A stretch of DNA of 64,000 nucleotides from assembly GCA_018398765.1 (NCBI GenBank), contig JAHBMJ010000609.1, positions 1 to 64,000 of the forward strand. The letters run 5' to 3'. Every line of letters begins with the position of its first letter. The stretch's first letter is position 1. Under the pieces are notes generated by a model that was not told the origin of the DNA, did no database searches, and saw only the letters and a list, made by a program, of their open reading frames with translations. The translations under genes and the position numbers were made by a program. This DNA comes from Chromera velia (lineage: Eukaryota > Sar > Chromeraceae). Below, one piece after another: positions 47,256-59,987 of the stretch.

Positions 47256-50200
47256 ATGAGGGGGGAGCAGGTGATCGTGGAGAGGGACGCACTCTCAGTC
47301 GTGTTGAACCACGCAGATCCGTCCCCTTGGGTGAGTACAGAGCATTTATCTGGCTGTTAGTTGATGCCATTGGCAGGGCGGAAGAGAAGACACCGCTCTC
47401 GATCGATTGCGTCGTCCCTCTGCATGCATGTCCCAGGCTCTTGGCCATAATAATGCATATATACATCCAAAGTGCATGCAGTCTCCCTCTTTCAACCAGC
47501 GATCCTTTAGCGATCTGATCCTCACTTGCAATTTGCGCAAGAATTTCTCCTGGCGGGCGGCCTTCGTCTCTCTTCTCTTGAGCTCTTCACCTCTGTCCTA
47601 GTACTGACTGATCAATCTCTTCCGATTCCTGTTCGTGCTTGCGTGCCCTCAACATCCTTCTCGCAGGAGGCCTCCGAGCTTATGCGCACAAAGACTTCGT
47701 ACGGTATGGCATGGCTGGTCCTTCGGTCCATGAAGAAGGTGAGACGTGGCAACTCTTTCACTTCAGCATTTTGACAGAGGTCGGGAGACGTGTGGGCATG
47801 CGCCCTCTTAGTGCTTTCTTTTCTTCGTTTTGCCTCTCCCTCTCTCTGACCCTCTTGTGTTGTAACCCGAGGTTCTTTTATTTGGCATGTTGGTGTGTGC
47901 TTGCGGACGGAGCGCAAGGAGTGAGTGCCTGCTCAGCCCTTCTGTCTGCCTCTTGTCAAATCTGCTTTCCCCTCCTTGCTGCTTGGCTTTGGTGCAGGAG
48001 AAGATCTCCTCTCAAGAGAGGCTCCAGAGTGTGAACATCTCAAGTAAGTGAATCAGCCGAAGTGTCTGCATGGGAGTCTCGGAGGGGGGGNGGGGGGGGG
48101 GGGGAGGGGGATCTGCCCACAGACAGATGGATGCTTTTAGCAGCAGCAAGGAACAAGAGGGAGAACTTTGGCCGGTTCAACAAGTATCTCGAGTTCAGCG
48201 AAAAAGAAAATGCTTTTCGATTCGCAACATCAGCACTATGAGAATGAAGTTTCCGTCCTCTCTGCAACCCCTGAACCAGCCTGCCTCCTTTCTCTCTCAC
48301 TGAGACCGCACAATCGTTTGAAGTCCAACTTGGCGGAAATTAAGCCTTCTGTTTCTGTGTCTTTCGGGGAAAGCGAGGGAAACAGTGTGATGGGAAAGTC
48401 AGAGGGAAGGAAAAAGAAGCGTTTCAAGCAATGCGAAGACCACAAGGGCTTGCAATGATAGGAGGGAGTGTATAGACATACGTATTTGGAAGATGAGGAT
48501 GTACATGGAAGATGAGTATGTGCACTGTTCACTGCATGCTGTTCAGATTGCGAGTTCTCCACGAGAAAAATTGTTCTTCTACTTGCCTCTCTCCCCAAAT
48601 CGGTGAAGGAACTGAAATTCGGTCAGCAATGAAGGCAGCCAGGCAATGCGCAGTCAAACAGCAGCAGATGGTTGTTTTCTTTTTCACTCAACAGATTTTC
48701 TGCTTTTGAAGTCATTCGACTTCACACGGCTCGGCATTGCGATCTTGTATATCCGGCCATCTTTCTCCCGCAGTCTGGTTGGACTTCTGCCCTGATTGAA
48801 TTCTGTTGCGTCGCGGGTTTCTTTTGCAGGTCGTTCCTTCTTTGACAAAGGGGGCTACCCTCTTCTCTGCGGGTTTCTGAAACGTTTGGCTGAGTTGCAA
48901 GAAAAGGGCTCGGGGGTCCTCTGCTTAAGGAGTCTCTGTTTTCTACGTCAGTTGTGTGGCTGGGTTGGCGGGGGGGAAGGGGTGGTTGACAAGGGAAGTG
49001 TAGAGGAAGACGGCACTTTGACCGGCTTTGGGATGGAAGAAATGAATGAAGCACACCAATGGTAAGACGACTGGTAGTGTGAGAGGTTCTTTGAGGTACG
49101 CCTCCACTTTGACCACATGCAGAGGGGTTGGATGAAAGGGAATTGACGGGTCGTCGTTCAAAAGGCCATTCTTGTTTCGGTATCGTGAACTTGTCTTGAT
49201 TTCGTGTCTTTTTGAAGGAAAACCGATTCGCCCTGCCAGAGTTTCTCCTGTGCAGTGACCGGCTTGGAGAAAAACGACAGTATGCAATCTTCATGTAACG
49301 AAGTTCCAGCTTCCGCAGAGACAGGGTGACGGGACTGGCTTGCGTGTACTTCCACACACCTCCGTTCAGCACGTTCTCATCATTTCGCGACGTGATGCAT
49401 ATTTTCTCTGAGCTGCAGGTTGCAAGTTGAATAAAGTACAGAACTTTTTTACGTCACTCCCACTGACGCTTGAGGAGCTGAACCTTTATGGTCAGTCGTC
49501 ATTACTTTTCATCGCTGCATGAAAGCGGATAGTGCAAAAAAAGAGGGTGCATCATGTGATGCTGTCCTTTCTTCTGATTGAAAAAGTCTTTTCTCGACTT
49601 CGAGACATCAGGCATGTCTTCACTCAGCTGCTTACGAGGGCATGCAGCCACTGAGTGAGTCTGCATCAACACAGGCCACTCATGCATGTATAGGAGGAGC
49701 TTACTGGCTGGCTGACTGGCTGCTCGACGCTTGCGGACTGTTCTCAACACCTACATGCCGCTGTACAGGCAACGAGAGCATCACCTTCCATGGGTGGGCG
49801 TCTCTGGGAGAGCGTCTGAACAGCCTTGAACGTCTGAAGAGACTTGACGTTAGGTGTAAGTTGGTGGCTGTGTTGGGGGTGATCGGGGGGGTCCCGGGTA
49901 CGCACCGTCCGTGTTCCGTGTTCCGCACTCACGTCGGGGTGGGGGGGCCGAGGGATTGTGGGCCTCTGGGGCTCCGATTGCCTTTCAGCTGAATGGTCAT
50001 ACACGCTTTTTGGTGTGCCTGTCTGTCTGTCTGTCTGTCTGTCTGTCTGCGTGTCTGTCTTTCTGCAGACTGTTGCTTGGATGACGCGAAAGCGGACCAG
50101 ATCTTCCACTCCCTTCCGCTGACACTTGAGGAGCTGGGGATTGACTGTCGGTAAAAGCTGTATGTACCACGAAGGAATGAGAGGAGAGGGGCATTGCTAC

Positions 50201-50597
50201 TTTGATGTGTCCGAGCACAAGGGAGTGTCTGCCTGTCTTTCATTCTGTGTCTGGAAGCTCATTCTGCCGCAAGAGAAGGGAAAACTTTCAACTGTTCGAT
50301 GCTGCGCGTGTATGAGAACAAGCGGTCAGTGGGTCCTTGATGCCTTCATGCATGCATCGGTCCACAAAATGTGCGCGGGGCTTAATTGCTTGATAGTGTG
50401 AGCAAATGCCCATATTCCTTCCCGTGTGCAGGGAATTCTGGAGTCAGCGCGTCTAGGTGGTCGTCTCTGGGAGCGCGTCTGGAGAGCCTTGAACGACTGA
50501 AGACCCTTCGCCTTTCCTGTCAGTCTGGAAGAGTGTGTGTGTGTGTGTGTGTCTGTGTCTGTGTCTGTGTCTGTGTCTCTGTCTGTCTGTCTGTCTG

Positions 50598-50630
<33 letters not shown>

Positions 50631-50667
50631 TTCCGTGTCTGTGTCTGTGTCTGTGTCTGTCTGTTTG

Positions 50668-50709
<42 letters not shown>

Positions 50710-50791
50710 CGTGTGTGTGTGTGTGTGTCTGTGTGTGTGTCTGTGTGTGTGTGTCTGTGTGTGTGTCTGTGTCTGTGCCTCTGTCTGTTTG

Positions 50792-50845
<54 letters not shown>

Positions 50846-50877
50846 TGTGTGTGTGTCTGTGTCTGTGTCTCTGTCTG

Positions 50878-50935
<58 letters not shown>

Positions 50936-53601
50936 TCTGTGTGTGTGTGTGTGGATGTTATGCACGGAGGGATCTACAGGAGACGCGGCTGCGAGAGTAG
51001 TTGTAGACGAGTTAGATGTCCGGTCTTGTTTATTTCGGGCGACCCTCCATGCATCAAACGCGAAACCTCTTGGCAGAAGAGCATGCGTCTGTCGTTGGGT
51101 CTCGGACTGTAAGTCAGATGAGCGATTTCACGTGCTTCACGGTATGTTTGCCTGCAGGGTGCGAGTTGTATGACGAGAAGGTCGAGATGTTTTTCCCATC
51201 TCTTCCAGTCACGCTGGAGGAGCTGCATCTCCAAGGTCAGCCGGCTCGCATTGGTGATATTCCATGCATGTCCACCTTGAGCTGAGAGGAACAAATGGGG
51301 GTCTATGTGCTGCCCTTTGAACAGGTCAGGCAACATCTCTGCCCTGTTCTTCCTCAATTGTTCTGCATCTTAGCCGTCATTCCAGAGGCATGCAGGCGTC
51401 GCCCTGTCTCAAATACAAAGACGTCTAGTCAGCAGGCCCGCATGCAAACGTGCGCAAGTGCGTACACGAGTTCGATGTATCTGCGTGGCCGGTAGTCCTA
51501 CTTGTTGTCCACGATTGTATGCGACCTTGCAGCCAACAACAAAATCAGCTCTGTTGGGTGGGCATCTCTGGGAACGCGTCTGAAGAGTCTGGAGCAGCTG
51601 AAGAAGCTGGACCTCTATAGTCAGCCGGGCCTGTGTGTCTGAAAAGGTGTTCAGGTGTACGTGCAGTACGTAACGAAATGCAGGGAGGAAGAGGCTAGAT
51701 TTACTGCCGGGGGGGAAGAGGTCCAGGCCGATTATCCTGTTTTATTGGCGAATTCTGAACAGATGGAACGCATGTGTGGTGCATGTCTCTACACGTCTGC
51801 ATGCAGGCTGCGGACTGGAGGCTGCCAAGGTCCAGTCTCTGTTCCCGTCCCTTCCGACCTCGCTGGAGCACTTAAATCTTTCCGGTCAGTTCGCCTACTC
51901 AAACTCTTTGTAGAGATTCCTCATAAGGGCCGGGTAGTGTGGAAGATCCGGCCGCATGGAGGTAGAAGCCACAGGCAACTAAGCTGTCCAAATCTGTCCA
52001 GCATCCCTCTGCACGGTCTGAAGGCGGTGAAGGAAATTAGGCCTGCGTTTATACGAAGAAATTTGCGGGGGGGGCGTCGTGCATTGAAAAAGTGGATACT
52101 GAAAAATGTCTCTTTCCCATACATTCATGTCGTTTTCGACACCTGCCTACTTGATTGTGCAGGCTCACATCTGGGTATCGACGGGTGCAGGTGTTTGGAA
52201 GCACGTCTGCGGTGCCTCGATCGGCTCAGGATGCTCGATCTTTCTTGTGAGTCAGGGCTGTGTGTCCTCACCTGCGCCAAAGAAGAAGCAACTGTGACTG
52301 CAAAGCGGTTGGACTTTTTTGTGAGAGCGTGCTTTCGTGCCAGGCATAGGGGTCCAAGCAACCATCCATTCAGTTTGGGGATGACTGTATCTCATCTGAC
52401 TGCATGGCACATTCCTGGTCTCCTTTTTTGTCTGCAGGGTGCGGACTGCAGGACGGGACGTCCCAGCTGCTGTTTCCTTCTCTTCCGGTCACGCTGGAGG
52501 ATCTGGATTTGCAGGGTGAGTGAGGCTTTCTATATGCCGGAGGACGTTTACACGAAGAAGCTCGAGGACCTGAGTTTTCAGGGTCCGCTGCCAGTCTCTA
52601 ACCTAGTTTAAGCGTTTTGCAGGTGAACAAGAGAGAGATGGTGCGGAAAAGAGTTAGCCTGCGTGTGCAAAAAGGTTTTGCAATGCCATGATCGAGAACG
52701 TGTATTCATGCATGTTTTGGAGAGTACTTGAATGCTGCCTCGTGTCTCCTTTCAACAGTTGCACGTTGTTATCGACTCGGAAACCCCTGAATGTTGTTCT
52801 CAGGCAACGAGAATCTCGGAATGATTGGATGGACATCTCTGAAGGAGCGTCTAGAAGACCTTCAGCGACTGAAGAAGCTAGACCTAAGCAGTGAGTCTGG
52901 TTTGGAGTGCGGGTTTGCCGCCAGATGCATATTCAGAAAAGAATCCGGCAAAGGGGTTTGTTGCGATCGTATCAGGCTGTAGGAAGCTCGGAACGGGCGC
53001 ACAACCGCATGTCTCAGTTCAGTTGGACTCCAGTTGTATGCCCCCTGATTGTTTATCCGATTTATGTGGCATTTCTCCCTGCAGTGTGCGATTTGAATAA
53101 CGAGAAGATCGAGCATCTCTTCCCATCGGCTCCGGATACGCTGGAGGAGTTGGTTCTTCAATGTCGGTAGGCGCCGTTTGAAGTTGTGAGAAGCTCTAGC
53201 TGAGAGAGAAACGCAAAAGACGTGGGAGGCTTCGTGCGGGTCGGGGAATCCCCATTTCCACGGATGCGGGTCGAGAAAGTTTTCTCCACTGTCGCTTGTG
53301 TGTGACCAGCTAAACGGACGACAGGCCAGCTAGGAACACTCAACCAAGGTTTATTTATGACTCAGAAAGGATTCGAACAGGGGGCCCGAAATTCCATGAA
53401 CTAAAATGCTGGTGCAATAGAAGCTGGAAAGATGAATTGATGCATCGATCTCTACGATGGTTGCATGACATGGTTTTTGGCACCCCCTGCATGCATGCCG
53501 GTTTGTTTGCAGTCAACTCGGGTCTGAATGCCGCGGGATGCGCGTCTCTGAAAGAGCGCCTGGGCAGTTATGTCCGAATTGTGTGTGCGTGGGACGCCTG
53601 A
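47256..53601 (+). CDS. leucine-rich repeat protein, one repeat per exon
   Basis: Seventeen exons total 455 residues: 47256-47330, 47667-47738, 47998-48043, 48547-48621, 48830-48946, 49419-49490, 49769-49855, 50069-50146, 50432-50518, 51158-51235, 51533-51619, 51807-51884, 52163-52246, 52438-52515, 52804-52890, 53085-53162, 53513-53601. The first two introns are phase 0 and all others phase 1. Each later exon encodes one repeat, alternating a 28-29 residue type A (for example [20 protein letters not shown]) and a 24-26 residue type B (for example [19 protein letters not shown]), in the manner of ribonuclease-inhibitor repeats. The final exon stops part-way through a type A repeat. There is no signal peptide or membrane segment, so it is probably an intracellular binding protein. 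The N-terminal 49 residues ([20 protein letters not shown]...) are unassigned and shared with the inverted paralogue. The partner is unknown. Confidence 0.87.
48081..48110 (+). repeat. poly-G tract with one undetermined base
   Basis: About 24 Gs with an N at 48091 within an intron of the LRR gene. The true length is uncertain. Confidence 0.9.
50530..50953 (+). repeat. about 420 bases of GT/CT/GTCT repeats in LRR intron
   Basis: Intron 50519-51157 is dominated by alternating blocks of GT, CT, TGTGTC and GTCT units, with at least three cycles of (CT)n followed by (GT)n. The long open frames here are low-complexity artefacts. Confidence 0.95.
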
Positions 53602-56600
53602 GGTGAAAGAGTCTGCAAGATAACTAATAAAAGCGCCTGTTGCTTTTTGTTACAGCTCACTGCCGTGCTGGTTGCTCTACATTTTGCATAGCATATTCAG
53701 TTTCTGGCTCATTTAAATGTATTGACCAGGATTTTATTACATTTTTTTGCATCACAAATTTGCCATTGGGGTGGAATATCTGATATAGATTTTTTTTTAA
53801 TCCAGCAATTTTGCTAATTGCGCTTTTGATTGCTTTATCTAGTGCTTACGTAGTCGTAGCTCAGTGTTTTCTAAAAAACTTAGAATATATGCTTTTTAAT
53901 TATTTAAAGTGAACACAATCATATATAACATACTTCAGTTTTTTCGGCAGTGTGTCCTTTCAGTTCTATTGTTTCTCTTCTATATTTTATAATGATGTTT
54001 TTATGATAGCAAAGATATTTATTGTTCAGTTTATACTTGGGTTTGTTCTAATAGAGAACTTTGAAACTTTAATTAGCGTTTTGATTATTGGATGGCTAGG
54101 CTCTATACTCCATAAATAAAAAAAAAAAAGAAAAAAAAGAAAGTTTCCAATCTTTTATTATTTTTCTTATTAAATTATCAAAAGATTGGGTCATGAATTG
54201 CATGCAATGCCCCGTCACTGAGCGGTCAGGTAGTAATAGTAATAGCCGATTAGCCGATTCTTTTTTTTTCTCTTTCCAGCCTGGGACGCGAGTCGGCATA
54301 TAATATTTTGCCCGCTTTCCGGGACCCAATTAATGCGCCTGCGGGGAATGACCAGAATTAACGCGTAGCGGGGGGTACTTACAAAACAGCTCAAGAAAGG
54401 GAGCAGAGTTTCATGATACACTCAACTTTAGCAGGTGAGTGCCTCAAAACAGTTTGCTGAACGAGACAGTTTTAAGATTTAAAAATTATGGACGCAACCC
54501 ATAGATTTTATGTGAAGTGCAGCTTCTGGGGGCCTTTTTTGTTGCTGAGCTGCTATTTGTAAACTGCTGTATGCAAGAGAGCATATATGCATGTCTCTCA
54601 CAAAAAAAAAGCCCCGGAAAGATCCCACCCCGAATAGTCTAGAAAAGTGTGAACCCGTCGCTATACATGCGTACGTGAGATGGATGCCCCCGGAAAGCGA
54701 AGCCGGGGGCATTTATACCAAAAATTGTGGCTAACCCGGTATGACCTGCGATCGATGCATGCGTTAGGTTGCCGAAAGGAAAAAACATGCTTTCCAGGAT
54801 CGTTTGCACGCTTACGTACGTCAGATTAAGCAGAGAGCACTTACGAACTTTTGTGCTGGGAGCTGCCTATACTGTATGATCGCATAATCCACATGCAACG
54901 CAGAATCCTGCCAAGGCTGTCATACAGGTCTATGTCACTCTATAACACTCCATGGCCTGGAAAATGAAACTGAAAGGGAACTTATGAAAATCTGACCACG
55001 CATGTTGGTCTACTGTTAGATCGATGTGTGATCGATGATAATTAACAGTAATTGACATGAGGATTTAATGTATGCAAAATGTGGCCTATACGATACTATA
55101 CATACAAAAAAACTAAAGATTTTCTTAGTTGTCTGCTGCAATTACTAAGACAGCTTACTATAACTAGTCGATCTATTTATACTGGATCTAGGCTCCGCAC
55201 TACATTAAAAAAAATAAAAGAAGAGAAAAAGTTTTTTTTATATAGATTTTTTTTTTTATCATGACATTTAATAGGTAAACAACTGTTGTTCAAGTGTTGC
55301 AAGAGTGTTGCACGCCGCAATGCACGGGGTGTTGCGTTGAAAACCATATACTTTTCAGTTGATAAAAAAAAAATAAATAAAAAATTGGAAACTTTTTTTT
55401 TTTTTTTTAATAGAGTGCAAAGCCTAGTACTGGATATGTAGATTGCGAGCAATCTATAATAGTTTGCTAGTTTATAGTAAGTTTAATGATTCAATAATGA
55501 AATTATAGTACCTAATAGCCTTAGTCCTAGCGTTGAACAAAGTTTTTAACAAAGCCGCCCAGTGCGCCCACGGTGTATGATGGTGAACGTTTTTTCCAGC
55601 TACTAGTAATTACAGGCATTATCATAGTGGTCCACAAGGGCTAGCCGGGGAGCATCCAGAAAATAATTCTTATGCTAGATTAAATTTCATCAGAAGATCT
55701 TATGCTACTCTATCTATAACTGTTGTATGCACGCGTGGTGAACGCTATAAGGTCTAAACTGGAATGAAAAGTATAAGATCCAGCAAGCTGATACATGCTG
55801 GTACCTTCTATGCAGCTTCAAAAGCCGCCCCGAACCTGCGACGCCGAATCAAGGGCACCAAGAATGCCGCTTCGACCATCGGCCAGGACCGGTGACAAAC
55901 AACTGAGTTGAACAGTACTCAAACTGACCTGGCCAGTCTGGTCACTTTTCGATTGATTCAATCAATGAATCGCTGACGACTAAACAGACAATCAGTCAAG
56001 GGTAGGCAGGCTGGTGTTTACAGGCTTGCAACAGCGAATTCTGTTAATCGGTCTCCATCTCAAACATATTGGAGCAATTCAGGAGAGAAGGGCAGCATTT
56101 TGTGTCTGTCTGCGGGTATCTTTCAATGACCAAAAAGTCGGGGCATACATGCATACACGGCATTAAAAGGTTTTGCTGCTGTCACAAACACGCTTACCCC
56201 AGCCTTGAATGCGCGGGGAGAATCGACAACTCGCCACGCACAAAACCAAAGTCTGACTTTATGTCCCTCCGCCCGTCTCTCCCTGTCGGGAAGATTTCGA
56301 AGAAAGTTGCCAGCGTGTGTCTATGTTTTCACCTAGATTTTCACCTGTACATACGTTCCGTCATTCCGCAAACTTGCTGACAAGGACGCAGCACAAATGT
56401 GTGTGACGAACAGTGGGACAAGAAAAGAAGTGCAACCATGCAGCGAATCTTGCAAACAGCCGTGCGTGCAGAACACGTGCATGGATCATGCAGACGCAAG
56501 AGGACAACAAGAAGGACGATGCCCGCACACGGGTAGAGCAGAAAGAGACACGCCAGCTCACGCGAGAAGAAACGAAGCCAAACCAAGCCAGTTAGAGGAA

Positions 56601-57300
56601 GGAAGAAAGAGCAACTGCATTCACAGGAATCAGATGAATCACAAGATCAGATTGCAAGGTCAAACAGACGACTGGATCAAACTCCAATTATTTCATTCAA
56701 ACTTGAATTCGTCGGACAGCCAACTATTTTGGCGCATGAATTAAGGGCGGATCAAACTTTTGTCGCTGCCTTCACATAAAAAAACACCAATCATTCATGG
56801 CTCGGGGTACAATTCATGAGATGGATACAAAGGAATTAAGAGAAAAAAATCAGATCCATCTGTCCACACGCAAGCGTAGATGCGCACCGTGGCAGAACCC
56901 TCAAACTTGAATGACACACGGCGAGTTTAGACCCCCCCCCGCCAAAGAGTCTCTCAGGACCTCTTCTCTTTTGTGGGTTCAAGAACTCAAGTCCTCTGTT
57001 GTCTCTCTGACTTTCCATCACTCTTTCTGACCCAAGAGCCATCCATCCCGCCTTCAAACAGGCAGAAAGGCAAGCAGGGACATCGGCCTACACAGGAAGA
57101 GACGAACAGACAGTAAGCTGTATTACAACAACAGCTAAAGGGGGCAAACAAGGAACGCAAGAGCGCGTGGATGCATCGAACCGCACCCTTTCCTTCTCTG
57201 TCGAAAACCAGCCAACCCCCCTGACCCGTCTTTTTCGTCTTCCTTTTGCAACCGCATGCAGGAAAGAAGGGAGGAAGCTGATCTCGCCTCGCCACGTCTC
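53602..57300. other. AT-rich intergenic region, few features
   Basis: About 3.7 kb after the LRR gene. 53640-54120 and 55030-55500 are strongly AT-rich. A MITE lies at 55188-55427 and a possible related end at 54093-54120. 54220-54400, 54640-54720 and 55800-56700 are GC-richer but show no domain-bearing frame. No tRNA or rRNA was recognised. Confidence 0.5.
55188..55427. mobile_element. 240-bp hAT-like MITE
   Basis: The ends are inverted repeats: CTAGGCTCCGCACTACATTA at the left and, inverted, CTAGGCTTTGCACTCTATTA at the right, each running into A/T homopolymers. They are flanked by a perfect 8-base duplication TACTGGAT (55180-55187 and 55428-55435). Small size, no coding capacity and an 8-base duplication fit a hAT-type miniature element. 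Confidence 0.8.
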
Positions 57301-59900
57301 TTTTAGAGCGGGCGAGCGGACACAGCCTGACCGAAGCATCTTAAACAGTTGAAATAAATCACGAAAGTAAACAAAACAGGGAGAAGCCCCCTGCTGCAAT
57401 TCACGAATGGACAGGCAACACGGCCAATAAAAAAAAGGGGGGTTCACGCTGCCCCAATGTCGCAGGAAGGAAGGAGATTTTCCTTGACGCACTGTTCAGG
57501 TTTGCTTCATTTTCTGTTTCTTCTCCTCCAAGCTTCCACTGCTCTCACCGAAAATGAAACAATAAATAAAATGACTTCCATTGACCAGCGGACTTCCACT
57601 GCACTCACTCCCTTCACCCTCCTTGACCGACACACCCTCAGTCTCTCCACCTCTGTTCCCTCTCAACTGAAAACGAAGCAACCAATCAACCAACTCCTCC
57701 CAAGTCGCGTGCCCCCATCCAGCGAAGGTCAATGGTGGGAGTGATGGGTCGATACGCTCTCCCATGAATGATTTCATGGCGAAGATGACTTCATTGCTTC
57801 TTTCCCCGATTTTCACAGCTGAGCGAGAGAGAAAGGGGGGCATGAAGGGTTGTATGAGATGGGGACTTAATCTGTTCGTTTCGAGACCCGTTGGGTGAAG
57901 GGGAAGGAAAGGGAGCAGGGGAGAAAAAAGAAAAAACAGTCTAAAGGCAGCTTTTTTTGTGAAAGAAAAAGGGAGACAAGGAAGAGTATGCCAAACCCAA
58001 TATGACCAAAGTGAAGCCTCTCGATCCTCGCTAGTCTCTTCTTTCTCACCTAGAGAAAAAGACAGAGCTCACCGAAACAGCCGACACCCAAACACTCTCT
58101 GCCAACCTGTCGAGATGGCTTACCGACACCAATTTGAGTCTTGCCGGGTATACCCCCCTCCGTTCCCCTCCCCTTCCCTTCTCTGGCTACAGTGGTGCGA
58201 AGAGAATAAAACCAGAAAAGAAATGGGATGGGAGAAGGAAAACAGAAAAAAAAGTCCGGATCAGAGAGGGCATCAAACGGACTGCCGTCTCCCTGTCCCT
58301 CTCTGCTGGATTCCAGTCAACTCACCCACTCGAAGATCGCTTGAGTGGAAGGCACAGGGATCTCGTTACTGCTTAAAACCAGTGAGACGAAGAAACAGTT
58401 TCGAAGGAAGAAGAAATCCAGGTTCCATCAAGGTCAGACAGTGTCATTGCTGAAGAGGCAGAGAAGGAGAGAGAGCGAGTGAGAAAGAGAGAGAGAGAGG
58501 ACAATCTTGTCCACTGACAGAAGAGTAAAGGAGAAGGACAGGCTGGGGAAGCCAGGATGGACAGACAGACAGTAGCAAGGTAGTGAGAAAGGTCAGGAAA
58601 CGCTTTGCCCAGCGCTTCCTCCTCAGCCTTTCCCTCCCTTCTGATGTCTCTTCGCATGGTCCTTTCGAGAGTTAGAACTGAATTGCAATCAAACAATCAG
58701 TCTTGACACACAGGAGTGTCATGAAGAAAATCGGGCCATACAAAGAAAACTCAAACACCAAACCCCCTACACGCATCAACATGCATGCAGGCATGAACAC
58801 ACTTTTCTCACACAGAAACCCTTCGCATCCCGGCCGTCTCGTCTCTTTTCACTGATTCTTCTTCTTCTCCACCTTTCCTTCCATTCGTTCTGGTGAATAG
58901 AGACATGGGGGCAAGATGAAAGGAGCACGGGAGACTCTCACGTTGTGGTTTTTCTTTTTTCATCATTTCCTGGCTGGCTGAATTGCGTCCCGTGCGTGCG
59001 GACTGGGTCCTCAAAAGTCGGTCGGTCGATCCATTCTCTCTTCCTCTCCTCCCATTCATTCAACCACAGACCCCGCACATGCATGCATATGTCGTCGTAC
59101 CCATGGGTAACGATCAACAACGACCGCCGGTCATTCAGTCAATCCGGTTATAAAGTCTGTTGCAAAGTCTTGAAAGTCACTTTCTCACTCCTTTAAATCG
59201 CTTCTCTCTTTCTACCTCAACGTATTAAATGGGTGCCCGGAAGGAAACTTCTCTTCCTGCACATCTGCCTGTGGTCACTCACAGCATTTTTCTGTGAGGA
59301 TGAACTGTTCCTGATTCTCCAACGCGCCCTTCTTTCTGGGTGATCTTGTAAAGTCGCTCAAGTGCTCCAATGAATTGAATGACGTTGAAGGGCGTCTGAC
59401 GGACAGATAAACGAAAGACGACGCAAGGCCGCTGCATTTTTTGCAAGTCCGCCTATGCAACGCCAAAGTCGGCCTTCATACAGCCAGGCGATCAGAACCG
59501 GGAAGAAAAGAAAATAGTGTGGGAGAGGGGGGGGGATGGCGGAAGCTCTCGCTTTCCCCTTTTCAATGTCCTCCAGCAGACAGATAGACAGATAGAAAGA
59601 GAATGAATTGATCGACTGATCGAATGCTCTCGGTTCTAAACAAAGACCTCTGCACACACCAATCCATCCACAAATCTCTCGCTCCTTCATTTCTGTCTTC
59701 TCTTGCCCCCCCTTCGACCCTTTTCTTGCTTTCCTTTCCACAACGTCATTTTCGTATTTTTCGTCTTCTTTTTCCTTTTCTGTCCTTGTGGCACTTTGAT
59801 GTCTAGCCGTCACCCGCCTCGCCCTTTTACGTTGAAGGCGTCCTGGGTATTCGAATGTCTGTAAATCCAAGCAACGAATGTCTGAGCGCAATCAATGTTT
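57301..59900 (-). CDS. probable multi-exon gene of unknown function (limits uncertain)
   Basis: Several minus-strand segments look like exons but I could not chain them with confidence. 59283-59395 reads TPFNVIQFIGALERLYKITQ and onward, with acceptor gtcag and donor GTGAGT. About 58563-58676 reads LTLERTMRRDIRREGKAEEE then ALGKAFPDLSHYLAT. About 57700-57816 reads VKIGERSNEVIFAMKSFMGE then DPSLPPLTFAGWGHATWEEL. About 58810-58890 is a Glu/Lys-rich piece. They share strand, spacing and splice-site style with the genes around. No family was recognised. The alternative is chance open frames in purine/pyrimidine-rich DNA. It would end close to the carotenoid oxygenase 3' end on the same strand, in tail-to-head order. 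Confidence 0.3.
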
Positions 59901-59987
59901 TTTTCATCCAGTTTTCGCATACATGTATTCATTTATCCATTTCCACCCGGGAAACAAACAAGGAAGAAAAATCAAGTAAGCTTATCG

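Noticed and set aside
50386-51173. Overlapping frames up to 212 codons rich in Cys/Val/Ser
   Set aside because: Low-complexity translation of GT/CT repeats in an LRR intron.
53360-53385. GGATTCGAAC, resembling an inverted tRNA T-loop
   Set aside because: The flanking bases do not form a T-stem or acceptor stem on either strand.
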